Assembly (NCBI GenBank): GCA_947561715.1
Contig: OX387197.1
Coordinates: forward strand, 10,971,001 to 11,035,000
Reading direction: 5' to 3'
Source: Ascidia mentula
Taxonomy: Eukaryota > Chordata > Ascidiacea > Phlebobranchia > Ascidiidae
Length of the DNA stretch: 64,000 nucleotides
Every line of letters starts with the position of its first letter. The first letter of the stretch is position 1. Positions 11,464 through 24,735 of the stretch are shown here, piece after piece. The translations under genes and the position numbers were made by a program. A model generated the notes under the pieces. That model did not search any database, was not told the origin of the DNA, and saw nothing but the letters and a program-made list of their open reading frames with translations.

Positions 11464-12291
11464 AATTTTGTTATCTGCTCTGCAATTGTATATATGCTGT
11501 CAAACTCGATTGTAACGTAGTTATTGCGTCAAATGGCCCAATGTTGCTTGACAACGTTGATTGTAAGTTGCATTTGGCGTATCAACAACATAGAAACAAA
11601 GTTTTTGTAAACGTCGCTTTTTAACAACATTTAATTTTGATAAGAGTAGTGTGACACGTGTTAACGACCTTATTACGACGTTGAGAAAGTTAAAAATATG
11701 TGTTAGCTGAGTGATTACCAACCATCTAAGGCTGTTAAACTTTGCAGGCGGATCGTTTAACAACTGCAAACTTATAAACTTTCGGTTTAACATTGCACAC
11801 ATACGAGTAACAACATGCAGGTTGGGTGGAAACAATGATATTGACAGGAGATTGTGAATAAAACGTAGGAGTAATATTTCATGCAATAGCATGATTGACA
11901 GGATCACCCCACTGCGCAGGTCCTTGCTTGGCCATCACAACTGCAAGTGGTTTCGTCATTTCCGTCAATAAATTGCCTGCTTAAGTTTTCTGCTACCAGC
12001 AATACAATCAAAGGCAATTTTTTTCCTTTGATTGTACTGTATTTTTAACCCGTTAAGTTAAAAGGCGGCGAAAATGTACATATTAGTACATGGGTGGTAT
12101 ACAGTTTGAAACGAGTTGTTACGTTCAAAACGAGTATTGTGTAAACAGGAATCATCAGATGCTGCTTGCGTATATGGTTTGTGACACACGGAAGTGGTGC
12201 GCACGTGACTGCATATCACCTGAACAGTGGCAATAAAAAACCAAACAATCGAAATATTTTTCCAAACAATCGAATGTTGTAGTTCTGCCTA
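11464..12291. repeat. Module X2, unit 2
   Basis: Same as X2 of unit 1, including the 12-bp inverted repeat, directly upstream of the second deaminase gene. Confidence 0.8.
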
Positions 12292-12387
12292 ATCTTACAA
12301 AAGTAAACATGTTAATAACATAGTAATACTCTTCTTTGTAGATAACGTATATTCTGTTATTTATAGCTTACTTTAGGATAGGAAAAC

Positions 12388-13873
12388 ATGCAGTCCACCA
12401 ATTTCATGGATGTTGCCAAAGTGGAATCATTGGAGAGTAAAGATCCAAGCACGCAGGTTTATGCTTAGTATTGTCACGCCACAGTACTAACCTAAAATTC
12501 CGTATCACAAGCTCACATGAATTAGTCGTCATGTTTGTTATTGGGTGGTCAGTAAAGTTATTGTGCTTAATGGCGTTGATTAAAAAATGATAAAAAAATT
12601 AATTTACTTACATTATCACATTGTTGTTTTTGGTTGCTGGTAGACACCCACTTCGCATACAAAGCGCAATCGTGAAGTTGCCAAACAACAAAATGCGTTT
12701 TATAGTTTTGTTTATTTCAGGTTGGTGCCTGTGTTGTTGATGGTTGTGGGAATGTTATAGGAAAAGGCTTCAATAAGATGCCAAATGGGGCGGAAGACAA
12801 ATTTCCCTGGAGCCGTGATGCTGATAGGGAAGAAGATAAAAAATATTTCTATGGTTTGCACCAAATTGAATAAAACGAATAACAGTAAATGGTATTCTAG
12901 CATTTACTGAATGAACCATAAATGGCAGAGTAAGGCCTGGCAATCACTGCCCTTTCCGTAACGGTACACACAAAAAAGCATTTGTTATAAAAACAAGAAC
13001 AACCTGATTTGTACTTGACTATCTGATATTGTATAATAAACACACATTTGGGCATTGAAAAATGTTAAAACGTCTGAAAAAACATTAGCAAGAAAAGTAG
13101 GAATTGAAATCCATATTCAACTGTTGTAGCAGTTCAGTGACTGGGCTATCTAGGTATAATGTGCAACGATTACCCACAGTGCGCTAGCTTTTTGTATGAT
13201 TTTTATGTGTTTTGTGACTTTGCTCCAGGGGACTATGACCACATCCTATGTTGTTGTACTACCTTGTATGCTCATCAGTTTGTACGTCATCAACGCTGTC
13301 TTTCAAACTAGCGTGTGTAATTATTCCTGCCTTCCCCTGCGGTGCTTCTGACTTTGCACAGAAGATCTTGCTAGCCCAGATTTAATATTGTTATGACTGA
13401 ATATGTATTTATTATACAGTAACTGACGATGTCGGCAGAGCGAAACATATATTGATTTTTAGAAAACCTGGCAGATCCAGTTTTTAAACCAGTGCTTTTT
13501 TTGTTTGTACACTAACAATAATTTACGTTACTTTACAGTTTGTCATGCGGAATTGAATGCAATAATAAACACTGGCAAAACCCGTTTGGAAGGTTGTACA
13601 ATTTATGTCACTCTATTTCCTTGCAACGAATGTTCCAAGTTAATAATACAAACAGGTAATCCCTACCAGAAAAGCGCATATTCGAGTTGTAGATACTTCG
13701 CAACTGATTCAACTTTTAAATTTTATTCATTATTAATAGGCATCTCCAAGGTGATTTATTGGCAAAAATGGAAGGAACCTAATGATCCAAAAGTAAAGGC
13801 ATCCGAGAAGTTACTTAGTGTAGCAAAAATCCCGACTGGGCAATTAAAACCTACTTGTGATGAAAATTTGTGA
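12388..13873 (+). CDS. DCTD: dCMP deaminase, copy 2
   Basis: Exons 12388-12456, 12721-12853, 13539-13655 and 13740-13873. By eye the coding sequence is identical to copy 1, with HAE and PCNEC intact and the same splice sites. Sits 97 bases after module X2. Potentially functional, raising dosage if the upstream region is enough for expression. Confidence 0.88.
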
Positions 13874-14436
13874 TGCAAAATATAATAATTTCTTCCTTAA
13901 AGTCCTTAAAGTCCTTAAAGTCCTTATCCTTTTTCACATATTCTTAATTTATTTAAATTGTACAGTATTGGTCTCTTTTGACATTTGAACCTATAGGCTA
14001 TGTTAACGCTGCAATTACTGTGGAAAGATTCACTTTCATGTTACCATTCATGAAAATCCTTTCAATCAATAGGATTACCTTTGTTTTCTTGATGGACATG
14101 CTATTACAGTTAATCACGCATATTTATCAGTTTTATTTACGGACGTAATGTTTGTAGAGTTGTGTGTTGTAGAACATAGTTGATGCAAATCAGTATGAGA
14201 TTACACAGTATTGTATTTGAATTACTCGGTCCAAAACTTTTTTAATCACAATTTTGAAACTGTTTTATGGGTGATCGGGATTGTAAATAAAAGTGTATGT
14301 TAAATTCCAACTAACAACATTCTACCAGATGGAGAACTGCAAGGTAGAATTAGCGAAGTTCTTTAATACTACATTATTTTCAAAAGTTTTGATTTGGTCT
14401 GGTAATACTGGTAATCACCATGTCTCATTATGTCTA

Positions 14437-15034
14437 AAGCTACTGGAGAAGTGCAAGCGGGCTGTACATATAGAGGTCACTCGCTTACTCGCTTGGCACT
14501 TCTACGTTCATTAACACTTCTCAAAGGTTTCCCGGTCGAAAAGGTTCGCCTTCGGACGTGTTTAGCGACAACGGCACTAACTTTGTCTGGACAGAACGTG
14601 AGTTCGACAAAGGCATTGTCAATTTGAATCAAACTTGCATTCACAATCATCTGAGCCAGCAAAGAATCAATTGGTATTTAAACCCCCGCTTGCGAGTAAC
14701 CAGGGCGCAGTATGGGAGCGACATCGTGTGGTTTACAAGAGGCTGAATTGCGAAAACGGTTCTTCGTCGTTTACCCGCATATTTTATAATTCCTGACGAT
14801 ATCGTTTAAAAAGTGAGGCCGACCTCCAAAAAGTGCAAAACCCGTTTCTGGGGGGGAGTAATGTAGCGACATATTATGTTGTAAGGATGTGACGTCGCAG
14901 TTTGGTTTCAATTCAGCGAGTGCTTTATTTAGTTTGCGATGATGACGTATAATCATCAATTTATTACAGCGTAAATCCCTTTTTCTCTGTGTGTTTAATC
15001 CCAAATATTGTTTGTGTCTCAGTACATTTTTACA
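14437..15034 (+). pseudogene. BEL/Pao relic, unit 2
   Basis: Same frameshifted integrase fragment and possible LTR start as in unit 1, duplicated with the unit. It carries G at 14626. Confidence 0.7.
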
Positions 15035-15345
15035 TGAAATAATGGGGTTATTTATTCATACAAATGTATTACAGCCAATACAAACAAAAGAAACCATTGG
15101 GTGGCAAATGTGATTAAAGACTCGCAAACCTGGTAAATAATCATCAAACGTTGTGTCAGAACTTATAAACAAATATTTACTTTCGAAAATTATGAAAGTG
15201 TCCACAGCTAAACATTTTGCAAAATTTTCATGATTTCGTTATTTTATAAAATATGCTCTTTTCATTGCAAAAGATTTATGACTTGGGTGGTTGATGAAGT
15301 GTTGATTATATATGTGTCGGGGGCATAATATACGAGAAGGGATGA

Positions 15346-16055
15346 TTAAGGTTTTACTCCAAAGGCAGCCGTAATCACTGTGTGACAATTTTTAGTCATG
15401 CAACCGAAGCAATTGTGGTCGAAGCGGATTGTTTCCAATTCAATGGTGTCGCCGTTGGGACAGTAGGTGGTGCAAAGGTCGTTTGCACAGGCAGCAAACA
15501 GATCTCTGCAAGGAGCTGTGCACGAGTCACACTTGACTGCGTAGTGTTGATCTCGGCAAAATTGTAGGCAATGTTCCAAACACGTTTCGTTTCCTGTCAC
15601 AAAAAGAAACTTTTCTACAAAAACGGCATATTTAAATTTATTTGGGTTATTGACGAGGATTAAACAATTGTTTATTGACTTAAAATAGCGCAAAGGATTT
15701 GCTTAAGGGATTTTTTATGTTTGCTGATGATATTTAAGTATACGTACCTAGAAAGATAAAGTACAATAACTTCTCAATAAAGTTTGTATGTAAAAAAACA
15801 TAATCTGGCAAAAAAAAACACTCCCTATAATCAAAATAAAACAATTAAACGACAAATTAGGGATAAACTAATTTTTGCCATCAAAAATACAATATGTATG
15901 GTACTAAAGTTACCTTCCACGAAACAAATATATATCATACCAACCTTGGATGCAATTTGATTGACAGTTCTCAGTGCATGTTGTTGCCAACCCGCATGGT
16001 TCCATGCATTTCTTCCCACATTTTTCGAATGCCTGATTTGCCAGATTTGCCAGAT
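15346..16055 (-). pseudogene. Cysteine-rich secreted protein gene, copy 3, 5' end lost
   Basis: Exon 2 is 15346-15593 and the exon 1 remnant is 15945-16055, followed by the satellite at 16056. By eye it is identical to copy 2 in both exons. The start codon and signal peptide are lost in the same way, so the loss came before the amplification. Confidence 0.75.
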
Positions 16056-17567
16056 ACGATGCCTACGATGCCTACGATGCCTACGATGCCTACGATGCCT
16101 ACGATGCCTACGATGCCTACGATGCCTACGATGCCTACGATGCCTACGATGCCTACGATGCCTACGATGCCTACGATGCCTACGATGCCTACGATGCCTA
16201 CGATGCCTACGATGCCTACGATGCCTACGATGCCTACGATGCCTACGATGCCTACGATGCCTACGATGCCTACGATGCCTACGATGCCTACGATGCCTAC
16301 GATGCCTACGATGCCTACGATGCCTACGATGCCTACGATGCCTACGATGCCTACGATGCCTACGATGCCTACGATGCCTACGATGCCTACGATGCCTACG
16401 ATGCCTACGATGCCTACGATGCCTACGATGCCTACGATGCCTACGATGCCTACGATGCCTACGATGCCTACGATGCCTACGATGCCTACGATGCCTACGA
16501 TGCCTACGATGCCTACGATGCCTACGATGCCTACGATGCCTACGATGCCTACGATGCCTACGATGCCTACGATGCCTACGATGCCTACGATGCCTACGAT
16601 GCCTACGATGCCTACGATGCCTACGATGCCTACGATGCCTACGATGCCTACGATGCCTACGATGCCTACGATGCCTACGATGCCTACGATGCCTACGATG
16701 CCTACGATGCCTACGATGCCTACGATGCCTACGATGCCTACGATGCCTACGATGCCTACGATGCCTACGATGCCTACGATGCCTACGATGCCTACGATGC
16801 CTACGATGCCTACGATGCCTACGATGCCTACGATGCCTACGATGCCTACGATGCCTACGATGCCTACGATGCCTACGATGCCTACGATGCCTACGATGCC
16901 TACGATGCCTACGATGCCTACGATGCCTACGATGCCTACGATGCCTACGATGCCTACGATGCCTACGATGCCTACGATGCCTACGATGCCTACGATGCCT
17001 ACGATGCCTACGATGCCTACGATGCCTACGATGCCTACGATGCCTACGATGCCTACGATGCCTACGATGCCTACGATGCCTACGATGCCTACGATGCCTA
17101 CGATGCCTACGATGCCTACGATGCCTACGATGCCTACGATGCCTACGATGCCTACGATGCCTACGATGCCTACGATGCCTACGATGCCTACGATGCCTAC
17201 GATGCCTACGATGCCTACGATGCCTACGATGCCTACGATGCCTACGATGCCTACGATGCCTACGATGCCTACGATGCCTACGATGCCTACGATGCCTACG
17301 ATGCCTACGATGCCTACGATGCCTACGATGCCTACGATGCCTACGATGCCTACGATGCCTACGATGCCTACGATGCCTACGATGCCTACGATGCCTACGA
17401 TGCCTACGATGCCTACGATGCCTACGATGCCTACGATGCCTACGATGCCTACGATGCCTACGATGCCTACGATGCCTACGATGCCTACGATGCCTACGAT
17501 GCCTACGATGCCTACGATGCCTACGATGCCTACGATGCCTACGATGCCTACGATGCCTACGATGCCT
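16056..17567. repeat. Perfect 9-bp satellite, 168 copies
   Basis: 1512 bases of the same 9-mer with both junctions identical to unit 2. Confidence 0.98.
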
Positions 17568-18452
17568 AATTTTGTTATCTGCTCTGCAATTGTATATATG
17601 CTGTCAAACTCGATTGTAACGTAGTTATTGCGTCAAATGGCCCAATGTTGCTTGACAACGTTGATTGTAAGTTGCATTTGGCGTATCAACAACATAGAAA
17701 CAAAGTTTTTGTAAACGTCGCTTTTTAACAACATTTAATTTTGATAAGTGTAGTGTGACACGTGTTAACGACCTTATTACGACGTTGAGAAAGTTAAAAA
17801 TATGTGTTAGCTGAGTGATTACCAACCATATAAGGCTGTTAAACTTGGCAGGCGGATCGTTTAACAACTGCAAACTTATAAAATTTCGGTTTAACATTGC
17901 ACACATACGAGTAACAACATGCAGGTTGGGTGGAAACAATGATATTGACAGGAGATTGTGAATAAAACGTAGGAGTAATATTTCATGCAATAGCATGATT
18001 TACAGGATCACCCCACTGCGCAGGTCCTTGCTTGGTGATCACAACTGCAAGTGGTTTCGTCATTTCCGTCAATAAATTGCCTGCTTAAGTTTTCTGCTAC
18101 CAGCAATGTAGCTGCGAGTAAGTTAGTTTATTGCAATTTTTTTCCTTTGATTGTACTGTATTTTTAACCCGTTAAGTTAAAAGGCGGCGAAAATGTACAT
18201 ATTAGTATATGGATGGTATACAGGATGAAACGAGTTTAGTATGAACAGGAATCACCAGATGCTAGTGTGGGCTGCTTGCGTATGTGTTGTGTGACACACA
18301 GAAATGTTACCTTGATGGTATAGTATTTTTCCAAACAATCGAATGTTGTAGTTCTGCCTTACAATGCCTAGGCTCAATGCCTACAATGCCTACGATGCCT
18401 ACAATGGTATTTTAGAGGCACCCTTTATCTTCTCTTCTGTTTATATTTACAT
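17568..18452. repeat. Module X0, unit 3
   Basis: Same 885-base collapsed module as in unit 2, apparently identical. No gene seen. Confidence 0.85.
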
Positions 18453-20143
18453 AATTTTGTTATCTGCTCTGCAATTGTATATATGCTGTCAAACTCGATT
18501 GTAACGTAGTTATTGCGTCAAATGGCCCAATGTTGCTTGACAACGTTGATTGTAAGTTGCATTTGGCGTATCAACAACATAGAAACAAAGTTTTTGTAAA
18601 CGTCGCTTTTTAACAACATTTAATTTTGATAAGAGTAGTGTGACACGTGTTAACGACCTTATTACGACGTTGAGAAAGTTAAAAATATGTGTTAGCTGAG
18701 TGATTACCAACCATCTAAGGCTGTTAAACTTTGCAGGCGGATCGTTTAACAACTGCAAACTTATAAACTTTCGGTTTAACATTGCACACATACGAGTAAC
18801 AACATGCAGGTTGGGTGGAAACAATGATATTGACAGGAGATTGTGAATAAAACGTAGGAGTAATATTTCATGCAATAGCATGATTGACAGGATCACCCCA
18901 CTGCGCAGTTCCTTGCTTGGCCATCACAACTGCAAGTGGTTTCGTCATTTCCGTCAATAAATTGCCTGCTTAAGTTTTCTGCTACCAGCAATGTAGCTGC
19001 GAGTAAATTAGTTTATTGCAATTTTCCTTTGATTGTACTGTATTTTTAACCCGTTAAGTTAAAAGGCGGCGAAAATGTACATATTAGTAAATGGGTGGTA
19101 TACAGTTTGAAACGAGTTGTTACGTTCAAAACGAGTATTGTATAAACAGGAATCATCAGATGCTGCTTGCGTATATGGTTTGTGACACACGGCAGTGGTG
19201 CGCACGATAATTATCATCGAATTGAGTTAAGTCACGTTGAACGCAATGCCTTTGCGATGGCTAAATAGCTTAGCTCGAGTTGTGTTAAGTTTCAGATTTT
19301 CAAAGTAACCAGTGAAGGAGTTATTTGTACCCGTCTCTATGATGGTAATCCATTCACTGGATGTTTTTTTATACGCTAGTAAAAGCATTTCGCAACTGCA
19401 GCAGGAACCTGAAAATGATCATAGGCATCCACACAACACATGTTTGATTTTCCGCAAGGCAGTTGAGGATTTGCTGTCACGTATTATTAGCAAATGTGTG
19501 CATACATATTGTGGCAGTTCAAGTAGTTAGGTACAAAGTACAGGTTGAAACGAAGCGAAGGATTTGTGCTGAAATCTAGGTATCGCCGTTCGTCCCGCGT
19601 CCTTCAATCGGGTTTGTTTGTCACACCAGTTTAGTGAGTATTGGTTTGGAGGTGGTTAAACTTATAGATTATTTTACAAAAATACGTTATGAGACCTATG
19701 TCTTGGTAACGATTCCTCACACAGCAAGAATTTTTTTTCAGTTTTTGAACAAAGTTAGTTTATGATCGGTGCAATGTAATCTTTGGGAATATCAGTAAAA
19801 AATTATTTAAGAATAATTCAAGAGCAATTTCTTACCTTTGATTGTATTGTAGTTTTAACCCGTTTAGTTAAAGGGAGGCGAAAATGTACATATTAGTACA
19901 TGGATGGTATACAGGATGAAACGAGTTTAGTATGAACAGGAATCACCAGATGCTAGTGTGGGCTGCTTGCGTATGTGTTGTGTGACACACAGAAATGTTA
20001 CCTTGATGGTATAGTATTTTTCCAAACAATCGAATGTTGTAGTTCTGCCTTACAATGCCTAGGCTCAATGCCTACAATGCCTACGATGCCTACAATGGTA
20101 TTTTAGAGGCACCCTTTATCTTCTCTTCTGTTTATATTTACAT
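18453..20143. repeat. Module X1, unit 3
   Basis: Full-length 1691-base module with Ya, unique centre, Yb and degenerate 9-bp seed. No supportable gene. Confidence 0.85.
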
Positions 20144-20971
20144 AATTTTGTTATCTGCTCTGCAATTGTATATATGCTGTCAAACTCGATTGTAACGTAG
20201 TTATTGCGTCAAATGGCCCAATGTTGCTTGACAACGTTGATTGTAAGTTGCATTTGGCGTATCAACAACATAGAAACAAAGTTTTTGTAAACGTCGCTTT
20301 TTAACAACATTTAATTTTGATAAGAGTAGTGTGACACGTGTTAACGACCTTATTACGACGTTGAGAAAGTTAAAAATATGTGTTAGCTGAGTGATTACCA
20401 ACCATCTAAGGCTGTTAAACTTTGCAGGCGGATCGTTTAACAACTGCAAACTTATAAACTTTCGGTTTAACATTGCACACATACGAGTAACAACATGCAG
20501 GTTGGGTGGAAACAATGATATTGACAGGAGATTGTGAATAAAACGTAGGAGTAATATTTCATGCAATAGCATGATTGACAGGATCACCCCACTGCGCAGG
20601 TCCTTGCTTGGCCATCACAACTGCAAGTGGTTTCGTCATTTCCGTCAATAAATTGCCTGCTTAAGTTTTCTGCTACCAGCAATACAATCAAAGGCAATTT
20701 TTTTCCTTTGATTGTACTGTATTTTTAACCCGTTAAGTTAAAAGGCGGCGAAAATGTACATATTAGTACATGGGTGGTATACAGTTTGAAACGAGTTGTT
20801 ACGTTCAAAACGAGTATTGTGTAAACAGGAATCATCAGATGCTGCTTGCGTATATGGTTTGTGACACACGGAAGTGGTGCGCACGTGACTGCATATCACC
20901 TGAACAGTGGCAATAAAAAACCAAACAATCGAAATATTTTTCCAAACAATCGAATGTTGTAGTTCTGCCTA
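20144..20971. repeat. Module X2, unit 3
   Basis: Same as the other X2 modules, upstream of the third deaminase gene. Confidence 0.8.
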
Positions 20972-21067
20972 ATCTTACAAAAGTAAACATGTTAATAACA
21001 TAGTAATACTCTTCTTTGTAGATAACGTATATTCTGTTATTTATAGCTTACTTTAGGATAGGAAAAC

Positions 21068-22553
21068 ATGCAGTCCACCAATTTCATGGATGTTGCCAAA
21101 GTGGAATCATTGGAGAGTAAAGATCCAAGCACGCAGGTTTATGCTTAGTATTGTCACGCCACAGTACTAACCTAAAATTCCGTATCACAAGCTCACATGA
21201 ATTAGTCGTCATGTTTGTTATTGGGTGGTCAGTAAAGTTATTGTGCTTAATGGCGTTGATTAAAAAATGATAAAAAAATTAATTTACTTACATTATCACA
21301 TTGTTGTTTTTGGTTGCTGGTAGACACCCACTTCGCATACAAAGCGCAATCGTGAAGTTGCCAAACAACAAAATGCGTTTTATAGTTTTGTTTATTTCAG
21401 GTTGGTGCCTGTGTTGTTGATGGTTGTGGGAATGTTATAGGAAAAGGCTTCAATAAGATGCCAAATGGGGCGGAAGACAAATTTCCCTGGAGCCGTGATG
21501 CTGATAGGGAAGAAGATAAAAAATATTTCTATGGTTTGCACCAAATTGAATAAAACGAATAACAGTAAATGGTATTCTAGCATTTACTGAATGAACCATA
21601 AATGGCAGAGTAAGGCCTGGCAATCACTGCCCTTTCCGTAACGGTACACACAAAAAAGCATTTGTTATAAAAACAAGAACAACCTGATTTGTACTTGACT
21701 ATCTGATATTGTATAATAAACACACATTTGGGCATTGAAAAATGTTAAAACGTCTGAAAAAACATTAGCAAGAAAAGTAGGAATTGAAATCCATATTCAA
21801 CTGTTGTAGCAGTTCAGTGACTGGGCTATCTAGGTATAATGTGCAACGATTACCCACAGTGCGCTAGCTTTTTGTATGATTTTTATGTGTTTTGTGACTT
21901 TGCTCCAGGGGACTATGACCACATCCTATGTTGTTGTACTACCTTGTATGCTCATCAGTTTGTACGTCATCAACGCTGTCTTTCAAACTAGCGTGTGTAA
22001 TTATTCCTGCCTTCCCCTGCGGTGCTTCTGACTTTGCACAGAAGATCTTGCTAGCCCAGATTTAATATTGTTATGACTGAATATGTATTTATTATACAGT
22101 AACTGACGATGTCGGCAGAGCGAAACATATATTGATTTTTAGAAAACCTGGCAGATCCAGTTTTTAAACCAGTGCTTTTTTTGTTTGTACACTAACAATA
22201 ATTTACGTTACTTTACAGTTTGTCATGCGGAATTGAATGCAATAATAAACACTGGCAAAACCCGTTTGGAAGGTTGTACAATTTATGTCACTCTATTTCC
22301 TTGCAACGAATGTTCCAAGTTAATAATACAAACAGGTAATCCCTACCAGAAAAGCGCATATTCGAGTTGTAGATACTTCGCAACTGATTCAACTTTTAAA
22401 TTTTATTCATTATTAATAGGCATCTCCAAGGTGATTTATTGGCAAAAATGGAAGGAACCTAATGATCCAAAAGTAAAGGCATCCGAGAAGTTACTTAGTG
22501 TAGCAAAAATCCCGACTGGGCAATTAAAACCTACTTGTGATGAAAATTTGTGA
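21068..22553 (+). CDS. DCTD: dCMP deaminase, copy 3
   Basis: Exons 21068-21136, 21401-21533, 22219-22335 and 22420-22553. Same predicted 150-aa product as copies 1 and 2, with no change seen in exons or splice sites. Confidence 0.88.
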
Positions 22554-23116
22554 TGCAAAATATAATAATTTCTTCCTTAAAGTCCTTAAAGTCCTTAAAG
22601 TCCTTATCCTTTTTCACATATTCTTAATTTATTTAAATTGTACAGTATTGGTCTCTTTTGACATTTGAACCTATAGGCTATGTTAACGCTGCAATTACTG
22701 TGGAAAGATTCACTTTCATGTTACCATTCATGAAAATCCTTTCAATCAATAGGATTACCTTTGTTTTCTTGATGGACATGCTATTACAGTTAATCACGCA
22801 TATTTATCAGTTTTATTTACGGACGTAATGTTTGTAGAGTTGTGTGTTGTAGAACATAGTTGATGCAAATCAGTATGAGATTACACAGTATTGTATTTGA
22901 ATTACTCGGTCCAAAACTTTTTTAATCACAATTTTGAAACTGTTTTATGGGTGATCGGGATTGTAAATAAAAGTGTATGTTAAATTCCAACTAACAACAT
23001 TCTACCAGATGGAGAACTGCAAGGTAGAATTAGCGAAGTTCTTTAATACTACATTATTTTCAAAAGTTTTGATTTGGTCTGGTAATACTGGTAATCACCA
23101 TGTCTCATTATGTCTA

Positions 23117-23714
23117 AAGCTACTGGAGAAGTGCAAGCGGGCTGTACATATAGAGGTCACTCGCTTACTCGCTTGGCACTTCTACGTTCATTAACACTTC
23201 TCAAAGGTTTCCCGGTCGAAAAGGTTCGCCTTCGGACGTGTTTAGCGACAACGGCACTAACTTTGTCTGGACAGAACGTGAGTTCGACAAAGGCATTGTC
23301 AATTTCAATCAAACTTGCATTCACAATCATCTGAGCCAGCAAAGAATCAATTGGTATTTAAACCCCCGCTTGCGAGTAACCAGGGCGCAGTATGGGAGCG
23401 ACATCGTGTGGTTTACAAGAGGCTGAATTGCGAAAACGGTTCTTCGTCGTTTACCCGCATATTTTATAATTCCTGACGATATCGTTTAAAAAGTGAGGCC
23501 GACCTCCAAAAAGTGCAAAACCCGTTTCTGGGGGGGAGTAATGTAGCGACATATTATGTTGTAAGGATGTGACGTCGCAGTTTGGTTTCAATTCAGCGAG
23601 TGCTTTATTTAGTTTGCGATGATGACGTATAATCATCAATTTATTACAGCGTAAATCCCTTTTTCTCTGTGTGTTTAATCCCAAATATTGTTTGTGTCTC
23701 AGTACATTTTTACA
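23117..23714 (+). pseudogene. BEL/Pao relic, unit 3
   Basis: Same relic as in units 1 and 2, but with C at 23306. That change gives Phe for Leu just after the SDNGTNFV motif. Confidence 0.7.
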
Positions 23715-24025
23715 TGAAATAATGGGGTTATTTATTCATACAAATGTATTACAGCCAATACAAACAAAAGAAACCATTGGGTGGCAAATGTGATTAAAGA
23801 CTCGCAAACCTGGTAAATAATCATCAAACGTTGTGTCAGAACTTATAAACAAATATTTACTTTCGAAAATTATGAAAGTGTCCACAGCTAAACATTTTGC
23901 AAAATTTTCATGATTTCGTTATTTTATAAAATATGCTCTTTTCATTGCAAAAGATTTATGACTTGGGTGGTTGATGAAGTGTTGATTATATATGTGTCGG
24001 GGGCATAATATACGAGAAGGGATGA

Positions 24026-24735
24026 TTAAGGTTTTACTCCAAAGGCAGCCGTAATCACTGTGTGACAATTTTTAGTCATGCAACCGAAGCAATTGTGGTC
24101 GAAGCGGATTGTTTCCAATTCAATGGTGTCGCCGTTGGGACAGTAGGTGGTGCAAAGGTCGTTTGCACAGGCAGCAAACAGATCTCTGCAAGGAGCTGTG
24201 CACGAGTCACACTTGACTGCGTAGTGTTGATCTCGGCAAAATTGTAGGCAATGTTCCAAACACGTTTCGTTTCCTGTCACAAAAAGAAACTTTTCTACAA
24301 AAACGGCATATTTAAATTTATTTGGGTTATTGACGAGGATTAAACAATTGTTTATTGACTTAAAATAGCGCAAAGGATTTGCTTAAGGGATTTTTTATGT
24401 TTGCTGATGATATTTAAGTATACGTACCTAGAAAGATAAAGTACAATAACTTCTCAATAAAGTTTGTATGTAAAAAAACATAATCTGGCAAAAAAAAACA
24501 CTCCCTATAATCAAAATAAAACAATTAAACGACAAATTAGGGATAAACTAATTTTTGCCATCAAAAATACAATATGTATGGTACTAAAGTTACCTTCCAC
24601 GAAACAAATATATATCATACCAACCTTGGATGCAATTTGATTGACAGTTCTCAGTGCATGTTGTTGCCAACCCGCATGGTTCCATGCATTTCTTCCCACA
24701 TTTTTCGAATGCCTGATTTGCCAGATTTGCCAGAT
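24026..24735 (-). pseudogene. Cysteine-rich secreted protein gene, copy 4, 5' end lost
   Basis: Exon 2 is 24026-24273 and the exon 1 remnant is 24625-24735, abutting the longest satellite block at 24736. The same beheading as in copies 1-3. The exon 2 frame remains open and identical to the intact gene, which suggests recent loss or gene conversion. Confidence 0.75.

Larger units (their letters stand above)
6869..15485. repeat. Tandem unit 2 (8617 bp)
   Basis: Same order as unit 1 but with all three X modules (X0, X1, X2) and 161 satellite copies. Outside the satellite it has the same length as units 3 and 4. It shares G at 14626 with unit 1, where units 3 and 4 have C. Confidence 0.95.
15486..24165. 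repeat. Tandem unit 3 (8680 bp)
   Basis: It is 63 bases longer than unit 2, which is exactly seven satellite copies (168 against 161). I saw no other net insertion or deletion. It carries C at 23306. Confidence 0.95.
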